Shown here: positions 47,437 to 57,269 of the stretch, piece by piece
Numbering within the stretch: position 1 is the first letter of the stretch
How the letters are laid out: every line of letters begins with the position of its first letter
Origin: Rhodopseudomonas palustris HaA2
GTDB lineage: Bacteria; Pseudomonadota; Alphaproteobacteria; Rhizobiales; Xanthobacteraceae
Reading direction: 5' to 3'
DNA length: 64,000 nucleotides
Assembly (NCBI RefSeq): GCF_000013365.1
Contig: NC_007778.1
Location: forward strand, 1,488,001 to 1,552,000
Position numbers and translations under genes: made by a program
Notes under the pieces: model-generated
Told to the model about the DNA's origin: nothing
What the model saw: the letters and a program-made list of their open reading frames with translations, nothing else
Databases searched by the model: none

Positions 47437-47745
47437 CGGCGCCCCGCAGCGATGGAACCCGCTAGCGATAGATCATTTTGTCGCGCAGCGAAATGCGGCC
47501 GCTGACAGTCTCGGTGGATGGCGAGCGGCGGTCGGGCCCGGTGACGATGTCACTGACTGCCATCCATGCGCATGATCAAGAAGCGGGGCGGCATCGTGCC
47601 GCAGCGCAATGCAGCTGTTCGAATCACGTGATGCGCGCCGCCGCCGCGCCGCGGAAAGCCCCGCCGGAGAACGCTTTGCAAGTTCGCAACCCGGTTCCAA
47701 GTCGCGGATATCAAATCCGGATTCGGATAGGCGCCGGTGCGGAGC
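47437..47745. other. gene-free stretch between the glucan exporter and nuoA
   Basis: Divergent region, about 300 bp before the FNR-type box. Reading frames exist but none with a plausible protein or ribosome site. It must hold the exporter promoter, which I could not place. Confidence 0.45.
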
Positions 47746-47759
47746 TTGATCGGCGTCAA
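47746..47759. promoter_or_regulatory. FNR/FixK/AadR-type box upstream of nuoA
   Basis: TTGATCGGCGTCAA matches the TTGAT-N4-ATCAA consensus at nine of ten defined positions. It lies 111 bp before the nuoA start. If centred at -41.5, transcription would begin near 47794. Confidence 0.6.
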
Positions 47760-47870
47760 CGGTCCTTGACGACCTGGATGACATGGTCACCATGACGCAC
47801 GGGCGGTCCGGATTCCAGACGGGTTCGAATCGCGCGCGTTGCTGTTTGCCGTTCGCCAGGAGCCTCGTCG

Positions 47871-48260
47871 GTGAGTGACTCGATCTTCCCGATCAATCCG
47901 GATGCCGCGCTGGCGATCCATGTCGCGCTCTCCGCGGGCATCGTGGCGGCGATCATCGTCGTTGCCGCCTTGTTGCGCGAGAAGCGCGCCGGCGCGCGCC
48001 CCGACGTGCCGTATGAGGGCGGCGTGCTGCCGGCCGCGCCGCAGCAGGGGCCGATCAACGCACCATATTTCCTGATCGCTGCGCTGTTCGTCATCTTCGA
48101 CATGGAAGTCGCGATTCTGTTCGCCTGGGCGGTCGCGGCGCGCGACACCGGCTGGTTCGGGCTGATCGAGGCGGCGGTATTCATCGGCGTGCTGCTGCTG
48201 GCGCTGGTCTATCTGTGGGCCGACGGCGCGCTCGACTGGCACAAGGAGCGCAAGCGATGA
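47871..48260 (+). CDS. nuoA: NADH-quinone oxidoreductase subunit A
   Basis: A 129-residue membrane subunit of complex I with three helices; the loop between helices 1 and 2 holds [10 protein letters not shown], here without the conserved Cys of many NuoA (CGxxP is replaced by GGVLP), and helix 2 begins [20 protein letters not shown]. Start is GTG 47871 behind AGGAGCC. First gene of the 13-gene operon; its stop overlaps nuoB by 4 bp. Confidence 0.93.
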   Translation: MSDSIFPINPDAALAIHVALSAGIVAAIIVVAALLREKRAGARPDVPYEGGVLPAAPQQGPINAPYFLIAALFVIFDMEVAILFAWAVAARDTGWFGLIEAAVFIGVLLLALVYLWADGALDWHKERKR

Positions 48261-48883
48261 CTGACCTGCCGCCCCATGCGCTTCAGCCGGCCGAGCCGGT
48301 CTCCGTCGAACAACACATGGCGCTGTCGAGCCTGTTCACCACGCTCGAGGACCTGACCGCATGGTCGCGCAAGCACAGCCTGTGGCCGTTCAATTTCGGT
48401 CTGTCGTGCTGCTACGTCGAACAGGTCACCGCGCTGACGCCGGTCTACGACCAGGCGCGGTTCGGCGCCGAAGTGATCCGCGCCTCGCCGCGGCAGGCCG
48501 ATCTGCTGGTCGTCTCCGGCACGGTGTTTCACAAGATGGCCGCGCCGCTGCTGCGGCTGTACGAGCAGATGCGGGCGCCGCGCTGGGTGATCGCGATGGG
48601 TGCCTGCGCCTGTTCGGGCGGCATGTACGACATCTACTCGGTGGTGCAGGGCGTCGACCGCTTCATTCCGGTCGATGTCTATATCCCCGGCTGCCCGCCA
48701 CGCCCGGAAGCGATGCTCGATGCGCTGATCATGCTGCAGCAGCAGGTCGGCAGCGAACGCCGGCCGCTCGGCGTCACCGTCGGCAACAGTGCGGGCCTCG
48801 GCTTCGATGCGCCGCGCCGGCGCGACGAGCGTCACGACCAACGTATGGCGCAGACCCTTCTCGATCCGCCGGAGACATTGTGA
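48257..48883 (+). CDS. nuoB: NADH-quinone oxidoreductase subunit B
   Basis: A 208-residue peripheral-arm subunit holding cluster N2, the last iron-sulfur centre before quinone. The ligands are Cys51-Cys52 (GLSCCYVE), Cys117 (MGACACSGG) and Cys146 (IPGCPPRPE). The adjacent Cys119 is extra. The segment [11 protein letters not shown] rather than MTFGLACCAVE marks the enterobacterial-type lineage. Start ATG 48257 overlaps the nuoA stop (ATGA). Confidence 0.95.
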   Translation: MTDLPPHALQPAEPVSVEQHMALSSLFTTLEDLTAWSRKHSLWPFNFGLSCCYVEQVTALTPVYDQARFGAEVIRASPRQADLLVVSGTVFHKMAAPLLRLYEQMRAPRWVIAMGACACSGGMYDIYSVVQGVDRFIPVDVYIPGCPPRPEAMLDALIMLQQQVGSERRPLGVTVGNSAGLGFDAPRRRDERHDQRMAQTLLDPPETL

Positions 48884-50625
48884 GCGCAACCGACCTCGTC
48901 AGCGAACTCGGCGCGCGATTCGGAGACGCGGTGCTGGGCGAGCAGACCACGCGTGAGCGGTTTCCGACGGTGTGGATCCGTCCGGAGGCGTCGGCTGCCG
49001 TGCATCGCTATCTGAAGCACGAGGTCGAGCGCCCGTTCAGGATGCTGGTCGATCTGTGGGCGATCGACGAGACCGCGCGCAAACATCGCGAGGGGCAGCC
49101 GCCGTCCGGCATCACCATCGCCAGCCATCTGATGTCGCACGAGCGCAACGCCGACATCCGGCTGAAGGTCGGGCTCGACGCCGAGTATCCGAGCGCGAAG
49201 TCGATCGCGGGCGTGTACCCCAACGCGGCGTGGTACGAGCGCGAAGCCTATGACATGTTCGGCGTCGAATTCGAAGCCCAGCCGCATTCGCTGCGCATTC
49301 TGCTGCCGCCCGGATGGGAAGGCCATCCGATGCGCAAGACCCAGCCCGGCCGCGCCACCGAGCGGCCGCTGTTCAACATGACCGCGGCGCTGTTCGACGC
49401 CAAGGAGCACGCGCTCGCCGCCGATCCGGAGAAATTCGGCCTGCCGACGCATCGCGACGGCGTCGAACTGATGATCCTGAACTACGGGCCGCACAGCATG
49501 GCGACCCATGGCGTGTTTCGCATCGTGCTGGCGCTCGATGGCGAGGAGATCGTCGCGGCGCGGCCGGACATCGGTTTCCATCATCGCGGCGCCGAGAAAA
49601 TGGCGGAGCGCCAGACCTGGCACAATTTCCTGCCCTACACCGACCGCGTCGACTATCTCGGCGGCGTGATGGGCGAGATGCCGTATCTGCAGGCGGTCGA
49701 GAAAGCCTGCGGCATCACCGTACCGGATCGCGCGCTGACGGTGCGGGTGATGCTGTCGGAAATGTTCCGCATCATGAATCACCTGCTGTTCTACGGCACC
49801 ATGGCGCAGGACACCGGCGCGATGTCGCCGGTGTTCTACATGTTCGTCGATCGCGAGCGCGGCTACCGGGTGATCGAGGCGATCACCGGCGCGCGGATGC
49901 ATCCCGGCTATTTCCGCATCGGCGGGCTGTCGATGGACCTGCCGCAGGGCTGGGACAGGCTGGTGCGCGAATTCCTCGACTGGATGCCGGCGCGGCTTGC
50001 CGACTACGAAGGCATGGTGTTGCGCAATGAGATCTTCCAGGCGCGGACCAAGGGAGTTGCTGCCTACGACACCGCGATGGCGCTGGACTGGGGCGTCACC
50101 GGGCCCGGGCTGCGCGCGACCGGCTCCGCATGGGACGTCCGCAAGGCGCGGCCCTATTCGGGCTTCGAGAATTTCGAGTTCGAAATTCCGGTCGGCCATA
50201 ACGGCGATTGCTACGACCGCACCGTGGTGCGGGTCGAGGAGATCCGCCAATCGCTGAAAATCATCCGGCAGTGCGTCGACAACATGCCGTCCGGCCCGAT
50301 CAAGGCCGACCATCCGCTGACCACGCCGCCGCCGCGCGAGCGGATGCTGCACGACATCGAGACCATGATCCATCATTTCGTCGGCGCCAGCTGGGGGCCG
50401 GTGCTGCCGCCGGGTGAGACCACCGGGCAGGTCGAGACCGTGCGCGGGCTCACGCAATTCGCGCTGATTTCCGACGGCGAACCGTCGAGCTATCGCACGC
50501 GGATTCGCACGCCGTCGTTCCCGCATCTGCAGATGATTTCGGCGGTGGCGCCCGGCATGATGGTGGCCGATCTCGTCGCCTATCTGGGCAGTATCGACTA
50601 CGTGATGTCGGACGTCGACCGATGA
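48880..50625 (+). CDS. nuoCD: NADH-quinone oxidoreductase subunits C and D, fused
   Basis: A 581-residue fusion. The NuoC part (about 1-180) has [20 protein letters not shown] and the [15 protein letters not shown] signature; the NuoD part (about 190-581) has [20 protein letters not shown], the [12 protein letters not shown] and [13 protein letters not shown] blocks lining the quinone site. The fusion is characteristic of E. coli-type complex I and unusual for an alphaproteobacterium, where nuoC and nuoD are separate. Start is GTG 48880, overlapping the nuoB stop by 4 bp. Confidence 0.95.
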   Translation: MSATDLVSELGARFGDAVLGEQTTRERFPTVWIRPEASAAVHRYLKHEVERPFRMLVDLWAIDETARKHREGQPPSGITIASHLMSHERNADIRLKVGLDAEYPSAKSIAGVYPNAAWYEREAYDMFGVEFEAQPHSLRILLPPGWEGHPMRKTQPGRATERPLFNMTAALFDAKEHALAADPEKFGLPTHRDGVELMILNYGPHSMATHGVFRIVLALDGEEIVAARPDIGFHHRGAEKMAERQTWHNFLPYTDRVDYLGGVMGEMPYLQAVEKACGITVPDRALTVRVMLSEMFRIMNHLLFYGTMAQDTGAMSPVFYMFVDRERGYRVIEAITGARMHPGYFRIGGLSMDLPQGWDRLVREFLDWMPARLADYEGMVLRNEIFQARTKGVAAYDTAMALDWGVTGPGLRATGSAWDVRKARPYSGFENFEFEIPVGHNGDCYDRTVVRVEEIRQSLKIIRQCVDNMPSGPIKADHPLTTPPPRERMLHDIETMIHHFVGASWGPVLPPGETTGQVETVRGLTQFALISDGEPSSYRTRIRTPSFPHLQMISAVAPGMMVADLVAYLGSIDYVMSDVDR

Positions 50626-51095
50626 GCCTCAGCCCCGCCATCAGGACCGCGATCGCGCAGGCCGCCGCCCATCACGGCGGGCCGAAGGCCGCGATGCTGG
50701 AAGCGCTGAAGTTGGTGCAGGAGGCCGAAGGCTGGGTCTCCGACGCGCATCTGAAGGAAGCAGCAGAGGCGCTCGGCGTGACCACCGCCGAGATCGACAG
50801 CCTCGCCACTTTCTACAGCCAGATCTTCCGGAGCCCGGTCGGCGATACCGTGATCCTGCTGTGCGACGGGCTGAGCTGCTTTCTGTGCGGTGGCGACGCC
50901 GTGCGCGACGCGGTGATGAGCCGGCTCGGCATCGGCTTCGGCGAGACCACGCCGGACGGCAAGTTCACGCTGATCAACATCTGCTGCGTCGGCGGCTGCG
51001 ACCTTGCCCCGGTGGCGCTGGTCGGGCCGGAGCGCAAGCTGGTCGGGCCGTTGACGGCGGACGATCTCGACGCGCTGATCGGAGGTGCGCGATGA
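50622..51095 (+). CDS. nuoE: NADH-quinone oxidoreductase subunit E
   Basis: A 157-residue thioredoxin-fold subunit of the NADH module. It binds the [2Fe-2S] cluster N1a through Cys81-x4-Cys86 and Cys122-x3-Cys126 (ICCVGGCD). Cys89 and Cys121 are additional. [13 protein letters not shown] is the conserved helix. Start ATG 50622 overlaps the nuoCD stop by 4 bp. Confidence 0.94.
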   Translation: MSLSPAIRTAIAQAAAHHGGPKAAMLEALKLVQEAEGWVSDAHLKEAAEALGVTTAEIDSLATFYSQIFRSPVGDTVILLCDGLSCFLCGGDAVRDAVMSRLGIGFGETTPDGKFTLINICCVGGCDLAPVALVGPERKLVGPLTADDLDALIGGAR

Positions 51096-52378
51096 GCGAC
51101 AAGCCGCTCACCGGCCGCGCCACGGCCGATCGTCAGCCGCACAGCCTCGCCGCATGGCGCCGGCTCGGCGGCGGCGCTGGGTTGGCGCTGGCCTTGAAGC
51201 GCCACAGCCCCGAGGCGATCATCGCGCTGATCGAAGCCGCGGGTTTGCGTGGTCGCGGCGGCGCGGGATTCCCGACCGCCAACAAATGGCGCTTCATGCG
51301 CGCCGGTGCCGAGAAGGCCGGGCCGGGCGCGTGCTATCTCTGCGTCAACGGCGACGAGACCGAGCCCGGATCGTTCAAGGACCGCCTGCTGATGGAGGCG
51401 TTGCCACAACAACTGATCGAGGGCGCCACGATCGCCGCCTATGCGATGGGCGCAACCGAAGTGATCATCCTGGTGCGCGACGAATATCGCGCCGCCGCCG
51501 CCGCGCTCTCCCGCGCCATCGTCGAGGCCGAACAGACCGGCCTGCTCGGCCGCGACATTCTCGGCTCGGGCTTCGATCTGACGATGCGGGTGCACGCCTC
51601 GGCCGGCCGCTATATCGTCGGCGAGGAGACCGCGCTGATCGCCGCGCTGGAAGGCGAACGTCCCGTGCCGCGGCATCGCCCGCCTTATCCCGCCGTCAGC
51701 GGGCTGTGGGGTCGGCCGACCACGGTCAACAATGTCGAGACGCTGTCGGCGGTGCCCTCGATCGTCGAGCACGGCGCCGAGTGGTATCAGGGTTTGTCGC
51801 ACACCAACGAAGGCGGCACCAAGCTGTACGGCGTCTCCGGCTGCGTCGCGCGTCCGCAACTGATCGAGGCGCCGATGGGCACCACCGCACGCGAATTGTT
51901 CGATCTGTGCGGCGGCATTCGTCAAGGCCGCGCGCTGTTCGCCTTCCAGCCCGGCGGTGGCGCCACGGCGTTTCTGGAGACGGCCGAGCTCGACGTGCCG
52001 CTCGACTTCGCGCACACCAAGAGGGCCGGCTCTTCGCTCGGCACCGGCGCGCTGATCGTGCTGGACGACCACGCCTGTCCGGTGGCGGCGATCGGCCGCC
52101 ACATGCGGTTCTATGCGCGCGAGAGCTGCGGGCTGTGCACGCCCTGTCGCGACGGGCTGCCGTGGGTGGCGAAGCTGCTCGACACGATCGAGGCCGGCAA
52201 GGGCACGCGCGGCGATATCGACCTGCTGCACCAGCACGTCGCGCTGTCCGGCCCGTCCGGCCGCTCCTATTGCGACCTCAACACCGGCGCGCTGACGCCG
52301 CTGCGCAGCGGCCTCGAACGCTTCGGCGATATCTTCGCTGCCCATCTGCAGGGCTCCTGTCCGGTGGGCCGCGCATGA
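51092..52378 (+). CDS. nuoF: NADH-quinone oxidoreductase subunit F (NADH/FMN)
   Basis: A 428-residue subunit that binds NADH and FMN and holds cluster N3. GLRGRGGAGFPTANKW (52-66) is the FMN/NADH loop, NGDETEPGSFKDR another FMN contact, and ESCGLCTPCRDG with a later SYCDLNTGAL gives the four cysteines of N3. Start ATG 51092 overlaps nuoE by 4 bp. Confidence 0.95.
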   Translation: MSDKPLTGRATADRQPHSLAAWRRLGGGAGLALALKRHSPEAIIALIEAAGLRGRGGAGFPTANKWRFMRAGAEKAGPGACYLCVNGDETEPGSFKDRLLMEALPQQLIEGATIAAYAMGATEVIILVRDEYRAAAAALSRAIVEAEQTGLLGRDILGSGFDLTMRVHASAGRYIVGEETALIAALEGERPVPRHRPPYPAVSGLWGRPTTVNNVETLSAVPSIVEHGAEWYQGLSHTNEGGTKLYGVSGCVARPQLIEAPMGTTARELFDLCGGIRQGRALFAFQPGGGATAFLETAELDVPLDFAHTKRAGSSLGTGALIVLDDHACPVAAIGRHMRFYARESCGLCTPCRDGLPWVAKLLDTIEAGKGTRGDIDLLHQHVALSGPSGRSYCDLNTGALTPLRSGLERFGDIFAAHLQGSCPVGRA

Positions 52379-54993
52379 CCAAGAAGATCGAGATCGACGG
52401 CCGCATCATCGAGGCCAAGGACGACGAGGACCTGTTGTCGGCATGCCTGACGCACGGGGTCGATGTGCCGTATTTCTGCTGGCATGGCGCGCTCGGCTCG
52501 GTCGGGGCCTGCCGGCAATGCGCCGTGAAGGTGTATGCCGGCCCGAACGATACCGAAGGCCGGATCGTGATGAGTTGCATGACGCCGGTCGCGGATGTCG
52601 AGCGCGTCTCGGTCAGCGATCCCGAGGCGGTGGCGTTTCGCGCGCAGGTGATCGAGTGGCTGATGGTCAACCATCCGCACGATTGCCCGGTGTGCGAGGA
52701 GGCCGGCTCCTGCCATCTGCAGGACATGACAATCGCCACCGGCCACGCCATTCGCCGCTATCGCTTCGACAAGCGCACCCATCGCAATCAGGATCTCGGG
52801 CCGCTGCTGACGCACGAGATGAACCGCTGCATCGCCTGCTATCGCTGCACCCGGTTCTATCGCGACTATGCCGGCGGGCGCGATCTCGATGCCTTCGGCG
52901 CGCACGACGACGTGTATTTCGGCCGCGCCGAGGACGGCCCGCTGGACAGCCCGTTCGCCGGCAATCTCGCCGAAGTGTGTCCGACCGGCGTGTTCAACGA
53001 CAAGGGCTGGTCTCAGGACTACGCGCGCAAATGGGACATGCGGGCGACGCCGTCGATCTGCCCGCATTGCTCGCTCGGCTGCAACATTCTGGTCGATCAG
53101 CGCGACGGCCGGGTCAAGCGGGTGCAGAACCGCTATCACGGCGCGCTGAACGGCTATTTCATCTGCGATCGTGGCCGCTACGGCCCGCTCCACGTCGTCT
53201 CCGACAAGCGTCTCCTGACGCCCTTGATGCAAGGCGAGGCCGCCAGTGAAGCCGACGCCTGCGCGGCGGCGCACGCCGTCGTTGCCGAAGGCGCGATCGG
53301 CATCGGCTCGCCGCGCGCCTCGCTGGAGGCGAACTACGCGTTGCAGCGGCTGGTCGGGCCGGAGCGGTTCTTCGCCGGCGTCTCCGACGCCGAGGCGACG
53401 ATGGTCCGCCGCATCGTCGCGATTGTGCGCGCGGGACCCGCGACCGTGGCGTCGCTTGCGGATGTGGAGCGGGCCGACGCCGTGCTGGTGCTGGGCGACG
53501 ATCTCACCAACGCATCGCCGCGGCTGGCGCTGGCGCTGCGGCAGACCGCGCGCGGCGCCGAGCGCGACCTCGCGGAACAGAAGGGCGTGCCGCGCTGGCT
53601 CGATCCGGCGGTGCGAACCGCCGGCGAAGGCCGCCGCTCGCCGATCGCGCTGGTGACGCCGGTCGCCGATCCGCTCGATCACATCGCGGCGCTTTCTCTC
53701 CGGCGCGACCCGCAGGCGATCGCTGCGTTAGGCGCCGGCGTCGCAGCCGCGCTGCGTGGCGAGGCGCAGGGCGATGCCGATACCACGCGCGTCGCCGAGA
53801 TCCTCGCAGTCGCGCAGCGTCCGCTGATCGTCGCCGGTTGCTCGCTCGGCGTCGCCGACATCATCGAGGCCGCAGCGGCGATCGCCTCGGCGCTCGGCGC
53901 CAAGGCCCGGATCGTGCTGCTGCCGCCGGAGGCCAACAGCATCGGCCTGGCCTTGCTCGGCGGCGACGGTCTCGACAGCGCCGCGGCATTGCTGGAGCGC
54001 GGCGCGGCCAAGACAGCGATCGTGCTGGAGAACGAGCTGTTCGAACGCGCGCCGCGCGCCAGCGTCGAACGGCTGTTCGCTGCGGCGAAGTCGGTGGTGG
54101 CGCTGGATTCGATGGCCAGCGAAACCACCGCGCGGGCATCGGTCGCGCTGCCGGTCGCGCCGTTCACCGGCTGCGCCGGCACTTTCGTCAACTACGAGGG
54201 CCGCGCGCAGCGCTTCTTCGCCGCGGTGCCGCCTCAGGACAGCGCGCCGTCGGCGTGGCGCAGACTCGATGCGTTCGGCGCCGGCGATTGGCACAGCCTC
54301 GACGCGCTGATCGGCGATCTGATCGTCGAGTGGCCGGATCTGGTCGGCGTCGCCGATGCCGCGCCGAATGCGGATTTCATGATGGCCGACGGCCAGGTCA
54401 CGCGCGCGCCGCGGCCGTATTCCGCCCGCACCGCCGACGACCGTGCCGGACAATTCGCCGACGCTGTGATTCCGATCGATCCCGACGGGCCGATGACGTT
54501 CGGCATCAAGGGCGCACGCGGCACCGCGGTGCCGCCGCCGCTGATCACCAGCTATAAGACCGCCGGCCTGCACTCTGCCAACAACGTCACGCGCTTCATG
54601 GAAGAGATCGGCGGCCCGCTGCGCGGCGGCGATCCGGGCGCCATGCTGCTGAAGCCGAATGCGGCTGCGCTGATCGATCCGCCGCCCTCTGAACCCGTCG
54701 CAGGCGAAGGCCTGTTGATGGTGCCGCTGCACGATGCGTTCTCGGGTTTCGAACTCAGCCGCGCCAGTGCGCTGCTCGCCGCCCGCGCGCCGGCGCCGCG
54801 GCTGCTGCTGCATCCCGACGACGCCGCGCTGCATGGCCTCGCGCCAGGCGCCGCGGTGCTGATCGACGGCCGAGCCTGCGCTGCGACGATTTCGCTCGAC
54901 GCCTCGCTGCCGCGCGGCTGTGTGGCGATCAGCGCCGGCATCGACGCGCCGCGCGGGCCGCTGCGCCGGGTGCGGCTGGAGGCTGCGCGATGA
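52375..54993 (+). CDS. nuoG: NADH-quinone oxidoreductase subunit G with N7 cluster
   Basis: An 872-residue subunit. Cluster ligands are all visible: N1b Cys35/46/49/68, N5 His100/Cys104/107/113, N4 Cys152/155/158/202, and N7 Cys229-x2-Cys232-x3-Cys236-x27-Cys264. N7 is a feature of E. coli- and Thermus-type NuoG and absent from the mitochondrial/usual alphaproteobacterial form. The molybdopterin-like domain that follows is Ala-rich and lacks obvious cofactor ligands, as in the family. Start ATG 52375 overlaps nuoF by 4 bp. Confidence 0.95.
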   Translation: MTKKIEIDGRIIEAKDDEDLLSACLTHGVDVPYFCWHGALGSVGACRQCAVKVYAGPNDTEGRIVMSCMTPVADVERVSVSDPEAVAFRAQVIEWLMVNHPHDCPVCEEAGSCHLQDMTIATGHAIRRYRFDKRTHRNQDLGPLLTHEMNRCIACYRCTRFYRDYAGGRDLDAFGAHDDVYFGRAEDGPLDSPFAGNLAEVCPTGVFNDKGWSQDYARKWDMRATPSICPHCSLGCNILVDQRDGRVKRVQNRYHGALNGYFICDRGRYGPLHVVSDKRLLTPLMQGEAASEADACAAAHAVVAEGAIGIGSPRASLEANYALQRLVGPERFFAGVSDAEATMVRRIVAIVRAGPATVASLADVERADAVLVLGDDLTNASPRLALALRQTARGAERDLAEQKGVPRWLDPAVRTAGEGRRSPIALVTPVADPLDHIAALSLRRDPQAIAALGAGVAAALRGEAQGDADTTRVAEILAVAQRPLIVAGCSLGVADIIEAAAAIASALGAKARIVLLPPEANSIGLALLGGDGLDSAAALLERGAAKTAIVLENELFERAPRASVERLFAAAKSVVALDSMASETTARASVALPVAPFTGCAGTFVNYEGRAQRFFAAVPPQDSAPSAWRRLDAFGAGDWHSLDALIGDLIVEWPDLVGVADAAPNADFMMADGQVTRAPRPYSARTADDRAGQFADAVIPIDPDGPMTFGIKGARGTAVPPPLITSYKTAGLHSANNVTRFMEEIGGPLRGGDPGAMLLKPNAAALIDPPPSEPVAGEGLLMVPLHDAFSGFELSRASALLAARAPAPRLLLHPDDAALHGLAPGAAVLIDGRACAATISLDASLPRGCVAISAGIDAPRGPLRRVRLEAAR

Positions 54994-55949
54994 TCGGCCT
55001 CATCATCACCGCGATCATTTCGGCCGTGCTGATCATGGCGCTGCTGGTGGTCGCCGGCACGTTTACATGGGTTGAGCGGCGGCTGCTCGGCTTCGTGCAG
55101 GAGCGCTACGGCCCCAACCGCGTCGGCCCGTTCGGCTCGCTGCAATGGGTCGCCGACACCGTCAAGATTCTGACCAAGGAAGACCGGCCGCCGCCCGGCG
55201 CCGACAAGCTCACTTACATCCTCGCGCCAGCCATCGCCGCGACGCCGGTGCTCGCCGGCTTCGGCGTCGTCGCCTTCGGCGACGGGCTGGTGCTCGCTCC
55301 CGTCGATGTCGGCGTACTGTTTCTGCTCGGCATGATGGGGCTCACCGCCTACGCCGCGATGCTCGGTGCCTGGGCGTCGAACAACCGGTTCTCGATGATG
55401 GGCGGCATGCGTGCGGCGGCACAGATGCTGGCCTACGAGGTGTTTCTCGGCCTGTCGCTGATGGGCGCGGTGATGCTCGCAGGCTCGCTGTCGATGCACG
55501 CGATCGTCGAAGCACAGCGCGACGTCTGGTTCGTGGTGCTGCAGCCGCTCGGCGCGGCGCTGTTCTGCATCGCCGGCGTCGCGGCCGCGCATCGTCTGCC
55601 GTTCGACCTGCCGGAATCCGAGAACGATCTCGTCGCCGGCTTCATCACCGAATACACCGGCATGTCGTTCGGCCTGTTCTTCCTCGGCGAATATCTGGCG
55701 GTGCTGCTGGTCTCGGCGCTGGCGGTCACGCTGTTCTTCGGCGGTTGGCTCGGGCCATGGTTGCCGGGGCCGATCTGGTTCGGCCTCAAGACCGCGGTGA
55801 TCGCCGTGGTGTTCGTCTGGCTGCGCGCGACGCTGCCGCGGCCACGTTACGATCAGTTGCTCGGCTTCGCCTGGAAGATCGCGCTGCCGCTGTCGCTGCT
55901 CAACCTGCTGCTGACCGGCATCGTCGTGGTGGCGAGGAGCGCGCCATGA
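54990..55949 (+). CDS. nuoH: NADH-quinone oxidoreductase subunit H
   Basis: A 319-residue membrane subunit with eight helices that forms the quinone entry chamber with NuoB and Nuo[21 protein letters not shown] is the first cytoplasmic loop, and [20 protein letters not shown] the conserved acidic loop. Start ATG 54990 overlaps nuoG by 4 bp. Confidence 0.95.
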   Translation: MIGLIITAIISAVLIMALLVVAGTFTWVERRLLGFVQERYGPNRVGPFGSLQWVADTVKILTKEDRPPPGADKLTYILAPAIAATPVLAGFGVVAFGDGLVLAPVDVGVLFLLGMMGLTAYAAMLGAWASNNRFSMMGGMRAAAQMLAYEVFLGLSLMGAVMLAGSLSMHAIVEAQRDVWFVVLQPLGAALFCIAGVAAAHRLPFDLPESENDLVAGFITEYTGMSFGLFFLGEYLAVLLVSALAVTLFFGGWLGPWLPGPIWFGLKTAVIAVVFVWLRATLPRPRYDQLLGFAWKIALPLSLLNLLLTGIVVVARSAP

Positions 55950-56461
55950 TCGGCTGGCTGGAAGCGATGTTGCGGGTCGGCCGCAAGCTGTTCGTCAAGG
56001 CGGAGACGCAGCTTTATCCGGAAGAGAAGCCGAAGCTGTTTCCGCGCAGCCGCGGCCGCATCGTGCTGACGCGCGATCCGGACGGCCAGGAGCGCTGCGT
56101 CGCCTGCAACCTGTGCGCGGCGGTGTGCCCGGTCGGCTGCATCGATCTTTCCAAGGCGGTCGCCGACGACGGCCGCTGGTATCCGGAGCATTTCCGCATC
56201 AATTTCGCGCGCTGCATCTTCTGCGGCTTCTGCGAGGAGGCGTGTCCGACCGCGGCGATCCAGCTCACGCCGGATTTCGAACTCGGCGAATGGCGCCGCG
56301 ACGCGCTGGTCTACGAGAAGCACGATCTGCTGATTGCAGGCGAGGGCAAGGTGCGCGGCTATCGCTACTGGTCGGTCGCCGGCAAGGCGATCGACGGCAA
56401 GGACAAGGGCTGCGCCGAGAACGAATCCCCGCCGGTCGATCTGAAGGGGCTGCTGCCATGA
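55946..56461 (+). CDS. nuoI: NADH-quinone oxidoreductase subunit I
   Basis: A 171-residue ferredoxin-like subunit with two [4Fe-4S] clusters, N6a and N6b: Cys51/54/57/61 ([12 protein letters not shown]) and Cys90/93/96/100 ([12 protein letters not shown]). The N-terminal amphipathic helix attaches it to the membrane arm. Start ATG 55946 overlaps nuoH by 4 bp. Confidence 0.95.
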   Translation: MIGWLEAMLRVGRKLFVKAETQLYPEEKPKLFPRSRGRIVLTRDPDGQERCVACNLCAAVCPVGCIDLSKAVADDGRWYPEHFRINFARCIFCGFCEEACPTAAIQLTPDFELGEWRRDALVYEKHDLLIAGEGKVRGYRYWSVAGKAIDGKDKGCAENESPPVDLKGLLP

Positions 56462-56964
56462 GCCTGTGGCTGGCGATCTATGCCGGCGGCTTCGCGCTGG
56501 TGTCCGCGGCGATCGCGGTGACGCGGCCGAATGCCGTGCACGCGCTGCTGTATCTGGTGGTGATGCTGCTGGCGCTGGCGGTGGCGTTCTTCGCCCTGGG
56601 GGCGGCGTTCGCCGCCGTGCTGCTGATCCTGATCTATGCCGGTGCGATCGTGGTGCTGTTCGTGTTCGTGGTGATGACGCTGCCGATCTCCCCGGAATCG
56701 ATCACGCGCGAGCGGGCCGGGCTGCGCGGCGCCTGGCCGCTGCCGCTGCTGCTGTCGGTGCTGATCCTCGCGCCGTTCCTGTTCGGGGAGTTCGGCATCG
56801 CGGGCAACACCGCCGCCGCCCCGGTGTCGGCGCAGCAGGTCGGCCGGCTGCTGTTCGGGCCATGGGCGCTGGCGGTCGAGCTCGCCTCGCTGCTGCTGCT
56901 CGCCGGCCTGGTAGGCGTCCGCCATATCGGCCGCAGCGATCGCTCGCCGGGGGGGCGCCCATGA
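56458..56964 (+). CDS. nuoJ: NADH-quinone oxidoreductase subunit J
   Basis: A 168-residue membrane subunit with five helices. [20 protein letters not shown] and the third helix [20 protein letters not shown] (family signature; part of the coupling region) are clear. The loop after helix 4 ([17 protein letters not shown]) is variable. Start ATG 56458 overlaps nuoI by 4 bp. Confidence 0.93.
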   Translation: MSLWLAIYAGGFALVSAAIAVTRPNAVHALLYLVVMLLALAVAFFALGAAFAAVLLILIYAGAIVVLFVFVVMTLPISPESITRERAGLRGAWPLPLLLSVLILAPFLFGEFGIAGNTAAAPVSAQQVGRLLFGPWALAVELASLLLLAGLVGVRHIGRSDRSPGGRP

Positions 56965-57269
56965 CCGGCTCCGATCTGATCGGCATGATGATCCTCGCCG
57001 CCGGCCTGTTCGCGATCGGGCTGTTCGGCGTGCTGGCGCGGCGCGGCATCCTGTTTCAGCTCGTCGCCCTTGAGGTCGCCTTGAGCGGCCCGGCGCTCGC
57101 CTTCGTCGCCGCCGGCGCCTATCATGCCGACCCGCAGGGGCAGGGAATGCTCATTCTCGTGCTGACGCTGGCCGCAGCCGAGGTCGCGGTCGGGCTGGCG
57201 CTGTTGCTGCGCATCCGCCGCACCGCCGGCAGCGACGACAGCGACGTCATCAGCGGCATGAAGGGATGA
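56961..57269 (+). CDS. nuoK: NADH-quinone oxidoreductase subunit K
   Basis: A 102-residue, three-helix membrane subunit related to MrpC. Helix 2 carries the key Glu in FQLVALEVALSGPALAF, helix 3 a second Glu in LTLAAAEVAVGLALLL, both needed for proton translocation. Start ATG 56961 overlaps nuoJ by 4 bp. Confidence 0.94.
   Translation: MTGSDLIGMMILAAGLFAIGLFGVLARRGILFQLVALEVALSGPALAFVAAGAYHADPQGQGMLILVLTLAAAEVAVGLALLLRIRRTAGSDDSDVISGMKG

Noticed and set aside
47810-47835. GGGTTCGAATC, like a tRNA T-arm, before nuoA
   Set aside because: No matching acceptor stem, anticodon arm or D-arm could be found around it.
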